Below are positions 1 through 8,669 of a stretch of 64,000 bases of DNA, piece by piece. The notes below the pieces were generated by a model. It made no database searches. It saw only the letters and a program-made list of their open reading frames with translations, and was not told the DNA's origin. Position 1 is the stretch's first letter. Every line of letters starts with the position of its first letter. Source of the DNA: Flavobacterium flavigenum (GTDB lineage: Bacteria > Bacteroidota > Bacteroidia > Flavobacteriales > Flavobacteriaceae); the NCBI RefSeq assembly GCF_027111255.2, contig NZ_CP114285.2:5146001-5210000 (forward strand), read 5' to 3'. A program made the translations under genes and the position numbers.

Positions 1-1
1 C

Positions 2-1285
2 GAGGTTGAAGATATTCAAAAACCATATGGTCAGATTAAAGAAGTAGCTATTCTCGATCCTTCAGCTCATGGCTGGGAACGTTTTGGACCCAACAACGAC
101 ATGGAACCTGCACCATGGGGAAATTTTATTGAAGGTGCCTGGATGACCAAACACAACGGAAAATATTATATGCAATATGGCGCGCCGGCAACTGAATTTA
201 AAGGTTATGCCAATGGCGTTCATGTAGGAGACAATCCACTTGGACCTTTTACTTATCAAAAACACAATCCGATGTCGTATAAGCCGGGCGGATTTGTAAT
301 TGGTGCGGGACACGGAAATACTTTTGAAGACCATTATGGGAATTATTGGAACACCGGAACCTGTAAAATCTCCATAAAAGACCGTTTTGAACGCCGTATC
401 GATATGTTCCCTGCCGGATTTGATAAAGATGATGTGATGTATTCGATCACAGCTTACGGCGATTTCCCAATTGTATTGCCAACAAGCCAGCGTGACCAGA
501 CAAAAGGAGCGTCATCAGGATGGATGCTGCTTTCATATAAAAAGCCAGTGACGGTTTCTTCTTCAGAAGAATGTATGGAAGTCGAAACACACCGAATGGA
601 CAATGGAGGAAAAAAAGTCTATGAGAAATTCTGCTATGGCCCTGAAAATTTAACAGATGAAAATATCCAGACCTATTGGTCGGCTAAAACCAGTAATCCG
701 GGCGAATGGCTTCAAATGAATTTAGGAAGGCCAATGGAAATAAAAGCTTTACAGATTAATTACGCAGATCATAAAGCAACGCAGTTTAATAAGGCAATGG
801 ATATCTATTACCAGTATAAAATTTTCATGTCGGATGACGCTGTAAACTGGACTTTGGTTGTAGATAAATCTAAAAATGACAAAGATGCACCTCACGATTA
901 TGTTGAACTCACAAAATCAATTAAGGCACGTTACATTAAAATGGAAAACATTCACAACGCTACCGGGTTGTTTGCTATTTCAGATTTCAGGGTTTTTGGT
1001 GATGGATTAGCAGCAAAACCAAAAGCGGTTGCTTCTTTTAAAGTAAACAGAAACAAAGCAGATTCAAGAAATGCGATGATTTCATGGAAAAAACAACATG
1101 ATGCAATCGGATATAATATTTATTATGGTATTGATCCCGATAAACTGTATAACAGCATTATGGTTTACGGAGATAGTTCGTATGATTTTAGAGGTCTGGA
1201 TAAAGGCACAAAATATTATTTCACCATTGAAGCCTTTAACGAAAACGGAATTGGCACAAAAAATAAGATTATCGAAGTAAAGTAA
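2..1285 (+). CDS. GH43-like secreted glycosidase, 3' part, with F5/8 and FN3 domains
   Basis: The reading frame is open from the first bases, so the 5' end lies outside the window. The visible ~427 residues start with the last blades of a five-bladed beta-propeller like that of family 43 glycosidases (the stretch around WMTKHNGKYYMQYGAP and the DNPLGPF motif typical of such propellers). A discoidin-like F5/8 type C domain follows at about residues 185-335, then a fibronectin type III domain to the end. F5/8 domains usually bind sugars. The catalytic acids at the front of the propeller are not visible, so activity cannot be judged. A strong terminator follows. Its exact substrate is unknown; it may belong with the arabinogalactan-type enzymes further right, but it is not in the same operon. 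Confidence 0.75.
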   Translation, partial: EVEDIQKPYGQIKEVAILDPSAHGWERFGPNNDMEPAPWGNFIEGAWMTKHNGKYYMQYGAPATEFKGYANGVHVGDNPLGPFTYQKHNPMSYKPGGFVIGAGHGNTFEDHYGNYWNTGTCKISIKDRFERRIDMFPAGFDKDDVMYSITAYGDFPIVLPTSQRDQTKGASSGWMLLSYKKPVTVSSSEECMEVETHRMDNGGKKVYEKFCYGPENLTDENIQTYWSAKTSNPGEWLQMNLGRPMEIKALQINYADHKATQFNKAMDIYYQYKIFMSDDAVNWTLVVDKSKNDKDAPHDYVELTKSIKARYIKMENIHNATGLFAISDFRVFGDGLAAKPKAVASFKVNRNKADSRNAMISWKKQHDAIGYNIYYGIDPDKLYNSIMVYGDSSYDFRGLDKGTKYYFTIEAFNENGIGTKNKIIEVK

Positions 1286-1305
1286 TTTTTATTTAGGGAA
1301 TTTAT

Positions 1306-1352
1306 AAAAGCCCTGACTGCAAATTGTAGAATTTGTAAATCAGGGCTTTTTT
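1306..1352 (+). terminator. Rho-independent terminator
   Basis: An AAAGCCCTGA / TCAGGGCTTT stem, with an inner CAAATT/AATTTG pairing, is followed by a T run just after the glycosidase stop codon. Confidence 0.85.
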
Positions 1353-1452
1353 GTGAAAAGGCTGAAGAAAAAATCTGACAGATCTGGAGATTTTTTGTTT
1401 CTTTGTTGAAGAAGTCAGAATGCAGTCCATAACGCCATAACCTAAAAAAATC

Positions 1453-2841
1453 ATGAAAAAAACAATTCTTTTGACCGTTTCAATTTTAAGCGGATTGTTA
1501 TCTTTTGCCCAATCAAACGAAGAAAAAAACATTAAACTATTCTATAAAAAAACCTTAACCGATTCTAAATGTTACACTTGGTTAGAGTATTTGTCTAACG
1601 ATATTGGGGCTCGTTTATCGGGTTCTCAAAATGCTCAATTGGCCGTTAATTATACCAAAACACAATTAGAAAGTTTAGGATTGGATAAAGTGTACCTGCA
1701 GGAAGTTATGGTGCCGCATTGGGTGCGTGGCGAAAAAGAAACCGCTTTTATCTTAGATGGAAAAGTAAAAACAGCAGTGCCAATTTGTGCTTTGGGAGGC
1801 TCTGTGGCAACCCCAAAAACCGGACTTACCGCTGAGGTGATAGAAGTGCAGGGAATTGAAGAATTAAAAACCTTAGGTGATAAAGCAAAAGGAAAAATTG
1901 TATTTTTTAACCGACCGATGAATCCTGAAAATATTGAAACTTTTAAATCATACGGAGCTTGTGTTGATCAGCGATTTGCAGGTGCAAAAGAAGCAGCTAA
2001 ACTTGGTGCCGTTGGAACAATTGTTCGTTCGATGAATTTGCGTTTAGACGATTTTCCTCACACCGGAGCTCAGAGTTATGGAGATTTGCCAAAGGAACAA
2101 TATATTCCAACTGCTGCCATCAGTACAAATGGAGCCGAATTATTAAGTGCTACTTTAAAAAATAATCCTGCGTTAAAATTTTATTTCAAACAGTCCTGCG
2201 AAACTTTGCCGGATGTTCTTTCATACAATGTTATTGGAGAATTGACAGGAACCGTAACGCCTGAAAATATTATGGTTGTGGGCGGTCATCTGGATTCGTG
2301 GGATCTGGCAGATGGTTCACATGATGATGGTGCAGGTGTTGTGCAAAGTATGGAAGTGGTTCGTATTCTTAAAAGTTTCAATTATAAACCTAAAAATACC
2401 ATTCGTGTTGTTTTGTTTATGAATGAAGAAAATGGCGGAAAAGGAGGAGCCAAATACGAAGAAATTTCCAAGCAAAAGAATGAGAACCATATTTTTGCTT
2501 TAGAAAGTGATTCGGGCGGATTTACACCAAGAGGTTTTTCAATCGAAGCAGACGATGCTAATTTGAAGAAAATACAAGGTTACAAAGATCTTTTCGAACC
2601 TTACTTAGTACATAGTTTCACCATTGGGCACGCAGGTTCAGATATTGGTCATTTAACCTCAAAAGCTATTGTTAAGGCAGGCTTAAAACCTGATTCACAG
2701 CGCTATTTTGATTACCATCATGCGGCAAACGATAAATTTGATGCCATCAACAAAAGAGAATTGGAATTGGGTGCAGCGACTATGACTACTTTGCTTTATT
2801 TGATTGATCAGGGTGGGATTATTCTTCCGGGGGCTAATTGA
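1453..2841 (+). CDS. M28 family metallopeptidase, secreted
   Basis: A 462-residue protein with a signal peptide ending near LLSFAQ. It matches the M28 zinc aminopeptidase / carboxypeptidase Q type: zinc-ligand motif GGHLDSWD (H279, D281), second metal motif SHDDGAG (D291/D292), catalytic glutamates in FMNEENGG (E325/E326) and a C-terminal YHHAAND histidine region. A PA-like insert lies between about residues 110 and 220. Length fits the family. It would act in the periplasm or outside the cell on peptides. It stands alone, with a terminator upstream, and the next gene on the same strand is unrelated. Confidence 0.9.
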   Translation: MKKTILLTVSILSGLLSFAQSNEEKNIKLFYKKTLTDSKCYTWLEYLSNDIGARLSGSQNAQLAVNYTKTQLESLGLDKVYLQEVMVPHWVRGEKETAFILDGKVKTAVPICALGGSVATPKTGLTAEVIEVQGIEELKTLGDKAKGKIVFFNRPMNPENIETFKSYGACVDQRFAGAKEAAKLGAVGTIVRSMNLRLDDFPHTGAQSYGDLPKEQYIPTAAISTNGAELLSATLKNNPALKFYFKQSCETLPDVLSYNVIGELTGTVTPENIMVVGGHLDSWDLADGSHDDGAGVVQSMEVVRILKSFNYKPKNTIRVVLFMNEENGGKGGAKYEEISKQKNENHIFALESDSGGFTPRGFSIEADDANLKKIQGYKDLFEPYLVHSFTIGHAGSDIGHLTSKAIVKAGLKPDSQRYFDYHHAANDKFDAINKRELELGAATMTTLLYLIDQGGIILPGAN

Positions 2842-2913
2842 TTTTTATAAGCAATATTTAAAAGTTAGTGATAACTCATAATAAAAAGTGTAAACACAAC
2901 AGGGAGTCTTAAA

Positions 2914-3816
2914 ATGAAAAATGACAATATAAAGAAATATGAATGCTGGTTTTTAGTCAACCAACATATTTTTGAAAAAGAATTTGAGGCAATTGAACAA
3001 AAAGCTGTAAAAGTATTCCTTGATTTTATTTCCCATAAAAATTATGGTTTAAGTATTGGACTTTTTCGCTTTGACATTTATGTTGAACCAAAAATAAATT
3101 TTGGGCGGCAAACGGATAGTATTTATACTTCTTGTGCTCATTTGTCTGCACATATTCACAAACAACTTTTTGACACAGGAAATGATGAAGATAAATTGAA
3201 GTTACTTCTTAATGCTTCTTTGATTTTACTGAAATATTTAGCCCAAAGGGTTCTTTTACCAAAAGATTTTGATGCAGACAATTTGTTTTCGGATTATAAA
3301 GTATATTTAAAAAGTAAATCGTTGTTATTAGATCAGATTGAAACAGAAAGAGCTATTATCAAATTTTTTGATACTACCCGTTTTCTTTTCAGACGAACAG
3401 AAACAATAGAAGTTGATAAAAGTAAAATCCATTTTGATCTTAATGAAATTCAGGATTTTATAAATAATGAGATTGCTGGCAAAACATTCGGTAAATCTGT
3501 TACTACTGTAGATTTTGGTTTTGAACTATATGACTACAATGGTAGCTTTGCAACATTTATGAAACAGACAGAGAACTATAAGAGATACGGAACGAAATAC
3601 AAAAACTATCTCGTAGTCAAGCACTTTGATTATTCCGAATTAAAAAATAATAATCAAGCGCAACAGTATCAATTATTGAAGGCAAAAATTTTAGAAGGCA
3701 TAAATGATTATGACAACTTAAAAAGAAAGCCTAAGGATTTTGATAAGGAAGGATTTTATAAAATAATGGAGAACATACTGATCAACTATCAAAAACAAAA
3801 AGATTGCAGTTTATAA
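2914..3816 (+). CDS. Hypothetical protein, 300 aa
   Basis: I do not recognise the family. The protein has no signal peptide or membrane segment, is rich in Lys, Asp and Phe, and looks cytosolic and mostly helical in its middle third. A 72-bp gap separates it from the peptidase gene and there is no clear operon partner. Its AT-rich composition resembles the cassette genes at 46-63 kb, but no hairpin site of that kind flanks it. Confidence 0.6.
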   Translation: MKNDNIKKYECWFLVNQHIFEKEFEAIEQKAVKVFLDFISHKNYGLSIGLFRFDIYVEPKINFGRQTDSIYTSCAHLSAHIHKQLFDTGNDEDKLKLLLNASLILLKYLAQRVLLPKDFDADNLFSDYKVYLKSKSLLLDQIETERAIIKFFDTTRFLFRRTETIEVDKSKIHFDLNEIQDFINNEIAGKTFGKSVTTVDFGFELYDYNGSFATFMKQTENYKRYGTKYKNYLVVKHFDYSELKNNNQAQQYQLLKAKILEGINDYDNLKRKPKDFDKEGFYKIMENILINYQKQKDCSL

Positions 3817-3930
3817 TTTAATTGCCATAACATAGTACAAAAGCGCAATAGGTTTCTATCTGGTGCTCGTTTCAACGAGTAGCAACTTACTTTTTTAGCT
3901 AAATAAAGCGTTTTTAAACCGAATAATCTA

Positions 3931-4434
3931 ATGAAACAATTAATCATTATAATCATATTTCTTTTTTTCTCAAATTGCTACCTATTTGGACAGAAATACG
4001 TTTTAAAGAATGAAAAAGTAATTTATTCTTTCCAAACAAACAATGGAAAACTAATGACTCTTTGTAGTGATAAAACGGGGGAATATATTGTTTATCGATT
4101 TGGAACAAAGGATAATGTTGAATTAGAATTCCCAAACAACAAAGATAAATCAAGTTGGAACAAATTTGAATATTCGTATTGGCTAAGAGGAGGTGGAATA
4201 CAAAATGAGGGTATTGATCTTAATTATGTTGCATTTACAATTGAAAAGACTAAATATGTAATTTATGATACTTATTTCGCTAATGGAGAAAAATATGAAG
4301 TCGGCATCAGAATTATTAATTTAGAAAACAATAAAACAGTAAAAATCAAAGGAAATAGAAAAACTCAAAAAGGAACTTTGATAGACTTCAGGTTTGATAA
4401 ATCAATAAAAGAAGGTGAAGAACTCTATGATTAA
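3931..4434 (+). CDS. Hypothetical secreted protein, 167 aa
   Basis: An N-terminal hydrophobic segment (IIIIIFLFFSNCYLFGQ) predicts export, possibly by signal peptidase I after GQ. The remainder is beta-rich and lysine-rich with no motif I recognise. A short hairpin (CTCGTT-TC-AACGAG) lies about 60 bp upstream. The gene is convergent with the small membrane gene that follows. Confidence 0.6.
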   Translation: MKQLIIIIIFLFFSNCYLFGQKYVLKNEKVIYSFQTNNGKLMTLCSDKTGEYIVYRFGTKDNVELEFPNNKDKSSWNKFEYSYWLRGGGIQNEGIDLNYVAFTIEKTKYVIYDTYFANGEKYEVGIRIINLENNKTVKIKGNRKTQKGTLIDFRFDKSIKEGEELYD

Positions 4435-4461
4435 ATTACTACATTCTAAAGCCTTGTGGAT

Positions 4462-4767
4462 TCAAGATTTCATCGCAACACTATAATAAAAAACCACAAT
4501 AGGAATATTACTCAACAGCAGCAAAATTTTAACCGCTACATCTTTCCGTTCATCATATAATTTTACAAAACGGCCAACCAGATGCAACAGCATGATTCCA
4601 TTTAGAAGCAAAGCCGAAACAACAAACGGAAAAGCAAATACCAAAACATTTGAGTTTTTGTTGGTGAACATATAAGCGGCAAATAAAACAGTACTAATTA
4701 TAAAAGTTCCAATTACCAATTCAATAGTTTCTGTTTCCTGTGAAAGTTTTTGATTTGTAGTTTGCAT
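4462..4767 (-). CDS. Small membrane protein, 101 aa
   Basis: Three hydrophobic segments (about residues 16-35, 41-62 and 78-97) suggest a three-pass inner-membrane protein. No family is recognised. It lies 4 bp downstream of the Coq4-like gene on the same strand and is very probably cotranscribed with it. Confidence 0.6.
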   Translation of the reverse strand: MQTTNQKLSQETETIELVIGTFIISTVLFAAYMFTNKNSNVLVFAFPFVVSALLLNGIMLLHLVGRFVKLYDERKDVAVKILLLLSNIPIVVFYYSVAMKS

Positions 4768-4771
4768 AAGA

Positions 4772-5224
4772 TTAAATATTAAAAATGTGTTGAATCGTTT
4801 TGACAGGTACTAAAAGCATGTTAGAAAAATCCAGGTAATAAAAAGAATGTGCTTTTTTGCCTCTTTTGTATTGCTCAATAAAATACTGAATTTGTTTAAG
4901 GTAGAATGGAGTACCAGAAAAGATGACTAAAAACAAATACAAACTTCTCTTTCCGTTTCCTAAAAGGTAATACTGCATCCCGATTTCATCAGGAACTGAA
5001 ATTCCGGTATTGGTTAAAACATGAATTACATCATGATCTTCTAATTTTGGCTGCATATCAAAATGATTTTCATTCAGAAACTTTCCTAATCCAAATCCTA
5101 AAGTGCCTTCCGGATAGTTCAGGAGCGTTACTTTGTCAACTTCCCAGGGTTTGTTTCTTTTAAAGAATTTTTGATAGGGCACTTTGCTACATTCATAAAG
5201 TTTTTCGATTAGTTTATCTTTCAT
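4772..5224 (-). CDS. Coq4-like protein, 150 aa
   Basis: The motif HDVIH followed by 11 residues and a glutamate (H64, D65, H68, E80) is the HDxxH-x11-E metal-binding signature of the Coq4 family, which in eukaryotes supports ubiquinone synthesis. Bacteroidota use menaquinone, so the role here is unknown; family membership is well supported, function is not. The protein is shorter than eukaryotic Coq4. It probably forms an operon with the small membrane gene downstream. Two CTTTG-N5-CAAAG dyads sit directly upstream and may control it. Confidence 0.75.
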   Translation of the reverse strand: MKDKLIEKLYECSKVPYQKFFKRNKPWEVDKVTLLNYPEGTLGFGLGKFLNENHFDMQPKLEDHDVIHVLTNTGISVPDEIGMQYYLLGNGKRSLYLFLVIFSGTPFYLKQIQYFIEQYKRGKKAHSFYYLDFSNMLLVPVKTIQHIFNI

Positions 5225-5245
5225 TTTTTTAGTTTTTAAAAAGTT

Positions 5246-5338
5246 CTTTGTAATTCAAAGTATTTGAATAAATAAAAAAACATAATGTCAAGTAATGATA
5301 TAATATTATGTTTTATAAAGTACTTTGAGTTGCAAAGT
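5246..5338 (-). promoter_or_regulatory. Two CTTTG-N5-CAAAG dyads upstream of the Coq4-like gene
   Basis: CTTTGTAATTCAAAG (5246-5260) and ACTTTGAGTTGCAAAGT (5322-5338) are two copies of the same dyad, 77 bp apart centre to centre, in the gap between the Coq4-like gene and the divergent tlpA-like gene. Two spaced copies suggest a dimeric repressor that could bridge the promoter. The regulator is not identified. Confidence 0.55.
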
Positions 5339-5480
5339 AAATAATAATATAAAAGACTGCCAAATAAAATAACAGTTATTTTTATAATGAATAATGCTCT
5401 ATTTTTATTTAAAAAGTTACGTGTTGTTATTTATATTTGCCTGAAAATATAAATCAGAATCGTATAAATTGACTATTAAT

Positions 5481-5969
5481 ATGAAGAAATTATTTGTTGC
5501 AGTATTGCTGTTTTTTTCTGTGATTGGCGTTAAAGCACAGGTTGTAGGTCTTGAAGTGGGAGATATAGCTCCAGAAATTGATCTTCCGGATACAAAAGGG
5601 GAAAAGATAGCACTTTCATCTTTAAGAGGAGGTCTTGTATTAGTTGACTTTTGGGCTTCGTGGTGTGGGCCTTGTATCAAAGAACAGCCTGAATTATTAA
5701 AATTATACAACGCATATTCCGGAAAATTAGATATTTACGGAGTTTCATTAGATACAAAAAAGCCAGTTTGGACAGGAGTGATAACCAAACTCAAACTTCC
5801 ATGGACACAAGTAAGTGATTTAAAATACTGGAGTTCAGCAGCAGCAACTGACTATATGGTGCAAGCACTGCCGTTCAATGTTTTAGTAGATAAAAACGGA
5901 ATTATTCTGGCGAAAAATATTCATGGTAACAAATTAAATGAACTGGTAAAAGAATTGTTGACACAATAA
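5481..5969 (+). CDS. TlpA-like thiol-disulfide oxidoreductase
   Basis: I chose the ATG at 5481 over an in-frame TTG at 5469 because it starts directly with the signal peptide MKKLFVAVLLFFSVIGVKAQ. The ~160-residue protein has an AhpC/TSA-type thioredoxin fold with active site WCGPC in the context DFWASWCGPC, and the cis-Pro region ALPFNVLVDKNG. It would reduce disulfides in the periplasm. A TATATTTG box at 5432-5439 may be its -7 element. Confidence 0.88.
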   Translation: MKKLFVAVLLFFSVIGVKAQVVGLEVGDIAPEIDLPDTKGEKIALSSLRGGLVLVDFWASWCGPCIKEQPELLKLYNAYSGKLDIYGVSLDTKKPVWTGVITKLKLPWTQVSDLKYWSSAAATDYMVQALPFNVLVDKNGIILAKNIHGNKLNELVKELLTQ

Positions 5970-5978
5970 TTGCTTTAT

Positions 5979-6023
5979 ACAATTTTGCAGATCAATCTAA
6001 ATTAGACTGATCTGCAAAATTTT
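5979..6023. terminator. Bidirectional terminator between convergent genes
   Basis: A long stem (TTTTGCAGATCA / TGATCTGCAAAA) with A/T runs on both sides lies between the convergent tlpA-like and deacetylase genes and reaches the latter's stop codon. Confidence 0.8.
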
Positions 6024-6843
6024 AATTTTCCTTAATATATTTTGCCACATCCACCATTGTTGCAACCCAAATATCTTTTTTTCTTTTCTTTAAATATTCC
6101 AGTAATTTTCGGTGTTCTTCTAAATCGACATTAAGGGCATGTTCGCCGCCTACACCGTGAAAAAGAAAAACAATAAATGAGCCTTTTTTTTCGGCCTCTT
6201 CAACTTCTGCTATCATTTTTTCAGCTGTACTTCCGTTTTCAAAAAAAGAATTTACATTAGAAAAATCAACTTCCTTCTTGTTTAAATAACCGGGCGAAAC
6301 CCCTCGGGCAGCAACAAAATCATTTTTTAAAAAATTGTAATACAAAGTATCTTTAATCCTGAAATCGCCACACGGATAAGCAAACGTACGCTCGTTTTTT
6401 CCGTCAATAGCTTTTAGTAAAGTGTTTGTAATCCGGGTTTCGTTAACTGCCCTTGCAACAGTATATTTCGACAAATCAGTTTCAGATGTTACAAATTCCC
6501 TTCCAGGCATATTTCCGTTGCACGGATGGTTTAAAGTATGATTCCCAAGTTCATGTCCTTGTTTGGCAGCGGCTCTCCATTCTTCGATTCTCTGGGAAAC
6601 AACAGGCGAGGATCCTATCAGATAGAAAGTTCCTTTAAACTGATACGAATTAAGCATCGGAATAACTTTGTCAAGATGGATATTTAACGCATCATCATAC
6701 GTTAGTACAACAGCACATTTTTTACCATTCCAGTTTCTGTTTTGTTCCTGGGCAAAAATGATGGCTGAAAACAGAAAAAAGATCATAGCAACTATTATGT
6801 TTTTGAAGTTTCTGTTTAATAGTTTATAAAAAATTAGGGTCAT
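6022..6843 (-). CDS. Polysaccharide deacetylase (CE4 / NodB homology), secreted
   Basis: A 273-residue protein with an N-terminal hydrophobic signal (MIFFLFSAIIFAQ; a start at residue 20 is also possible). NodB-type motifs are visible: TYDDA (D50, D51; motif 1) and NHTLNH (H102, H106; motif 2 HxxxH), with FLFHGVGG near the C-terminus as the last motif. The family removes acetyl groups from xylan, chitin or peptidoglycan; the substrate cannot be told here. It is divergent from the LacI-type regulator at 7002, which is a plausible regulator (inference). Confidence 0.87.
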   Translation of the reverse strand: MTLIFYKLLNRNFKNIIVAMIFFLFSAIIFAQEQNRNWNGKKCAVVLTYDDALNIHLDKVIPMLNSYQFKGTFYLIGSSPVVSQRIEEWRAAAKQGHELGNHTLNHPCNGNMPGREFVTSETDLSKYTVARAVNETRITNTLLKAIDGKNERTFAYPCGDFRIKDTLYYNFLKNDFVAARGVSPGYLNKKEVDFSNVNSFFENGSTAEKMIAEVEEAEKKGSFIVFLFHGVGGEHALNVDLEEHRKLLEYLKKRKKDIWVATMVDVAKYIKEN

Positions 6844-7001
6844 GTCAGTAAAGTTATTTAATAGTTTTCAATAGTTCTGATCTGAAATATATGAAAAAAC
6901 TTAAGAAAAAATATAAAAAAACAGGGTTTAATTTCTTCGGTTTTTGGAAGATTACTTCAAATAGAAAATAGCTATCTTTACACTCATTTATTATTTATTT
7001 C

Positions 7002-8033
7002 ATGGAAGAAAATAAACATGTAACGATATACGATATTGCTAAAAAATTAAATTTAGCAACTTCAACAATTTCCAGGGCTTTACAGGATCATCATACTATT
7101 AGTGATAAAACAATAAAAAAAGTAAAAAAAACTGCAGAAGAAATGGGGTTTGTACCCAATACTTTAGCAGCTGGCTTACGCGGCAATAAAACCAAAACCA
7201 TAGGCGTTTTAATTCCGACCGTTACTCAGCCTTTTTTATCTTCATTGATCAGCGGTATCGAGATTGCGGCTCAAAAAGCGGGTTATACAGTAATTATTAT
7301 GCAGTCGCACGACTCTTCTGAAGAAGAGGTTAATATGGCTAAGTCTTTGTACAGCAACCGTGTAAGCGGTGTTATTTGTTCATTGGCTATGGAAACCAGG
7401 GACACTTCACATTTTTTGCAATTTTCGAACAATAATATTCCTTTAGTGTTTGTGGACAGGGTTCCTAAGGATTTCAATACTTTCAGGGTTATTATCGATA
7501 ATTATTCTGCGGGTTATAAAGCGACCAAGCATCTCATAGAGCAAGGCTGCCTCCGTATCGCGCATTTAACAGCAGGATCTGAATTTGGTAATTTATATAA
7601 TGAAAGAAGAAGAGGTTACATCGCAGCTTTAAAAGATCATAATTTACCTGTGGATGAAGAACTGATTGTGAATTTAAAATCAGTTACTTATGAAGAAGGA
7701 GTAATGGCAAGCAATAAATTGTTTGATTTAAATCCAATTCCTGATGGTATATTTGCGGCTGGGGATATTATTGCCGTAAGTGCTGTTCAGACGGCCAAAA
7801 AGAGAGGAATTAAAGTTCCGGAAGATATTGCTGTTATTGGATTTAATAATGACCCTATTTCTCAAATCATTGATCCGCCTTTATCAACGATAACGCATCC
7901 GGCTGAAAAAATGGGTAAAGCTGCTGCTGATATTATCATTAAAAATCTAAAAAAAGCAAAGGGCGATGAGGTTAAGGAAATTACTTTCCTTAATACTGAG
8001 GTTTTGGCAAGGGAGTCTTCGGCTAGGAGGTAG
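7002..8033 (+). CDS. LacI family transcriptional regulator
   Basis: A 343-residue protein of normal family length. The N-terminal helix-turn-helix with hinge is clear (YDIAKKLNLATSTISRAL, about residues 10-27, followed by the LAAGLRG hinge). A periplasmic-binding-protein-like sugar sensor follows, with the typical TIGVLIPTVTQPF start and the VIGFNNDP segment. It probably senses a sugar or sugar phosphate. It lies divergent from the CE4 deacetylase gene, which may be a target. Confidence 0.9.
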   Translation: MEENKHVTIYDIAKKLNLATSTISRALQDHHTISDKTIKKVKKTAEEMGFVPNTLAAGLRGNKTKTIGVLIPTVTQPFLSSLISGIEIAAQKAGYTVIIMQSHDSSEEEVNMAKSLYSNRVSGVICSLAMETRDTSHFLQFSNNNIPLVFVDRVPKDFNTFRVIIDNYSAGYKATKHLIEQGCLRIAHLTAGSEFGNLYNERRRGYIAALKDHNLPVDEELIVNLKSVTYEEGVMASNKLFDLNPIPDGIFAAGDIIAVSAVQTAKKRGIKVPEDIAVIGFNNDPISQIIDPPLSTITHPAEKMGKAAADIIIKNLKKAKGDEVKEITFLNTEVLARESSARR

Positions 8034-8069
8034 TTTGGAGAGATTCCAAAAAAATCACGTCAATTTGAA

Positions 8070-8092
8070 AAGTTACCATTTTTTGGTAACTT
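8070..8092. promoter_or_regulatory. Palindromic operator before the ParDE-like pair
   Basis: AAGTTACC and GGTAACTT form a perfect 8-bp dyad around an A/T spacer, 13 bp before the antitoxin start. Toxin-antitoxin operons of this type are usually self-repressed through such a site. Confidence 0.65.
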
Positions 8093-8105
8093 AGCTAAAA
8101 AAATT

Positions 8106-8357
8106 ATGGGACGAAATACTTCTATATCGCTTGGTGATCATTTTGAAAGTTTTATTGAAAATAGTGTTAACGATGGAAGATTCAATAATGCAAGTGAAGT
8201 TGTCAGAGCGGGTCTGCGTCTTTTAGAAGATGAAGAAAACAGAATAATTGCTTTAAGAAAAGCAATAAATGACGGAATTGATAGTGGACGTGCAGTAGAC
8301 TTTGATGCTAAAAAGTATCTTGAAGCTTTAAAAGCAAGAAAAAAATCAAATGGCTAA
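8106..8357 (+). CDS. parD: ParD-like antitoxin
   Basis: An 83-residue protein of the ParD / CopG-like type: an N-terminal ribbon-helix-helix region (TSISLGDHFESFIENSV) followed by the conserved FNNASEVVRAGLRLLED segment typical of type II antitoxins, and a charged C-terminus that would wrap the toxin. Its stop overlaps the toxin start by 8 bp, the usual translationally coupled layout. A palindrome just upstream fits autorepression. Confidence 0.9.
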   Translation: MGRNTSISLGDHFESFIENSVNDGRFNNASEVVRAGLRLLEDEENRIIALRKAINDGIDSGRAVDFDAKKYLEALKARKKSNG

Positions 8358-8643
8358 ATACTATTTGACAAATAAAGCTGTTGAGGATTTATCTGAAATT
8401 TGGGATTATACAATTGAAGTTTGGTCTGAAATGCAAGCTGAAAAGTATTACGGTTTGCTTTTATCAACATGTGACGATTTGGCAAATAATCCAGAACTTG
8501 GAAGGAATTATGATATAATTACAAAAGGAATATTGGGTTTTAAATCAGGCGAGCATATTATCTTTTACTCAATTATATCAAAGAATGAAATAGAAGTCGA
8601 AAGAATTCTTCACGGAATGATGGATTTGAAAAGCAAACTATAA
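8350..8643 (+). CDS. parE: ParE-like toxin (RelE/ParE superfamily)
   Basis: A 97-residue protein with the ParE pattern: YYLTNKAVEDLSEIWDYT at the start, a central NPELGRNYD segment, and C-terminal beta-strands around HIIFYSII and VERILHG. ParE toxins poison DNA gyrase, while RelE relatives cut mRNA; the ParD partner favours ParE. It overlaps the antitoxin gene. Confidence 0.88.
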   Translation: MAKYYLTNKAVEDLSEIWDYTIEVWSEMQAEKYYGLLLSTCDDLANNPELGRNYDIITKGILGFKSGEHIIFYSIISKNEIEVERILHGMMDLKSKL

Positions 8644-8669
8644 AAAAATATAATACTCAATTAAGATCA

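Noticed and set aside
3840..3925. A recombination site before the gene at 3931.
   Set aside because: There is a short CTCGTT/AACGAG hairpin but no AACGTT core or matched gene-flanking tags.
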